Shown here piece by piece: positions 42,012 to 42,623 of a stretch of DNA of 42,623 bases. This stretch comes from Perkinsus marinus ATCC 50983. Taxonomy: Eukaryota; Perkinsozoa; Perkinsida; Perkinsidae. Every line of letters begins with the position of its first letter. The stretch's first letter is position 1. The stretch is from contig NW_003205389.1 in assembly GCF_000006405.1 (NCBI RefSeq), positions 130,002-172,624 of the forward strand, read 5' to 3'. The position numbers were made by a program, and so were the translations under genes. The notes below the pieces were generated by a model that was not told where the DNA came from, made no database searches, and saw only the letters and a list, made by a program, of their open reading frames with translations.

Positions 42012-42181
42012 CCGTAGCTTCCCGTATCTCCCACTGTAATGATGGCTGGCAACAAGCTCTTCTGGCGGCATTGAGCATCGAAATTCTGAGCGGCCTCGTC
42101 CATGAAGAAGATAGGGTCCAGTCTAGCTGGATCGGTCGTGTGGCGTAACGACGAGACCCTTATAAAATCACTGAGCCCTAC

Positions 42182-42216
42182 TCTGCTCCTACTCTGCTCC
42201 TACTCTGCTCCTACTC

Positions 42217-42312
<96 letters not shown>

Positions 42313-42313
42313 T
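42182..42313 (-). repeat. (GTA)n microsatellite plus an 11-bp tandem repeat inside an intron
   Basis: Plus-strand (TAC)n of about 32 units ends at 42313; three copies of TCTGCTCCTAC adjoin it at 42182-42214. On the minus (coding) strand the intron donor is likely the GTAATC near 42355 and the acceptor TTTTATAAG near 42169, so the repeat lies wholly in the intron. Confidence 0.9.
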
Positions 42314-42579
42314 CAGAACTCAAATCATATGTTGAAAATGATTACTTTTTCGTCAATTGTCTAACGAGGCTGCTGGGGCTGGGGAGATCGATTTGCGACG
42401 ACCTGACAAAGTATCACTGGACTATTATGTTTCAAGAAATTGCGGAGCGAGCGAAGCGAGAAGACCATATACCGCAGCAAAAGGCACCTTCGCGTTGTAC
42501 GTGCGTGCGTGCGTGTAGAATTATTCTGGCTTAACTACGAAGCGTGGGAGTCTATCAGATAGATCAAACGCGGCGCGAA

Positions 42580-42623
42580 TTTTCCCGAAACCTCCGGATC
42601 TATATGCGGAGGTTTCGGGAAAA
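42580..42623. repeat. Inverted repeat at the right window edge (17-bp arms)
   Basis: TTTTCCCGAAACCTCCG and its exact reverse complement around a 10-base loop. The right arm reaches the last base, so the palindrome may be longer and continue outside. Confidence 0.85.

Larger units (their letters stand above)
40842..42430 (-). pseudogene. Unknown host gene with coding exon split by a hAT-like element
   Basis: On the minus strand, an exon near 42411-42356 reads SSQIDLPSPSSLVRQLTKK. A 190-200 nt intron carrying the trinucleotide repeat leads to the next exon at about 42168, reading VSSLRHTTDPARLDPIFFMD, EAAQNFDAQCRQKSLLPAII and TVGDTGSY, where the DNA transposon begins (42011). Beyond it (41000) the same frame goes on GGEDTADSERSAQTRSHQAG and a helix EYKHLTEQLHELRDDLSSRL, stop at 40842-40844. 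Only one copy of the 8-bp target site is needed to keep the frame. No family recognised; the last helix may be a coiled coil. The 5' end probably lies outside the window. Confidence 0.65.

Overview
The window is nuclear DNA of a unicellular eukaryote with very compact genes. Almost every host gene is cut by many short GT-AG introns, mostly 34-57 nt, and neighbouring genes often lie tens of bases apart. There are no operons, ribosome binding sites or CRISPR arrays. Intron style, codon use, gene density and the mix of protein families suggest an alveolate, and a Perkinsus-like protist (Perkinsozoa) is my best guess; nothing in the sequence proves the genus.

Layout. 1-3.6 kb (minus strand): a SEC12/PREB-like WD40 protein running off the left edge, a mitochondrial ISCA1 iron-sulfur assembly gene, and a poorly resolved gene with a large palindrome-bearing gap. 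3.6-4.85 kb (plus): a CID-domain pre-mRNA/Pol II CTD factor. 6.3-13.2 kb: an unrecognised host gene whose last exon is split by a very young, whole-looking LTR retrotransposon (6681-13082). 13.2-17.2 kb: threonyl-tRNA synthetase with an unusual C-terminal membrane tail. 17.6-19.0 kb: BDP1, a TFIIIB subunit. 19.5-21.1 kb: a VIT/CCC1-type iron transporter. 21.2-23.1 kb: a cytochrome P450. 23.2-25.1 kb: an unknown membrane protein and small unknown frames. 25.1-27.2 kb: gene-poor DNA ending in a perfect 273-bp inverted repeat. 27.6-32.9 kb (minus): a CHMP7-like ESCRT-III protein, an unknown protein, and an auxilin/PTEN-like phosphatase-C2 protein. 33.2-33.7 kb: a 56-bp minisatellite in the divergent gap before an SLC35F6-like transporter (34.0-35.4 kb). 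35.3-36.8 kb: two small unknown genes and a TRIAP1/MDM35-type twin CX9C protein. 37.0-39.8 kb: a Pumilio/PUF RNA-binding protein. 40.8-42.4 kb (minus): an unknown gene whose exon is split by a 1,011-bp nonautonomous hAT-like DNA transposon.

The genes are mostly housekeeping (translation, Pol III transcription, mRNA control, vesicle and membrane traffic, mitochondrial upkeep) and do not form one pathway. I did not find a clearly new system. The most notable points are two independent transposon insertions inside coding exons, each with target-site duplications and with the host reading frame continuing on the far side; a predicted membrane-anchored threonyl-tRNA synthetase; and the perfect long inverted repeat. 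Gene models were built by eye from splice sites and homology, so exact exon edges are uncertain where stated.
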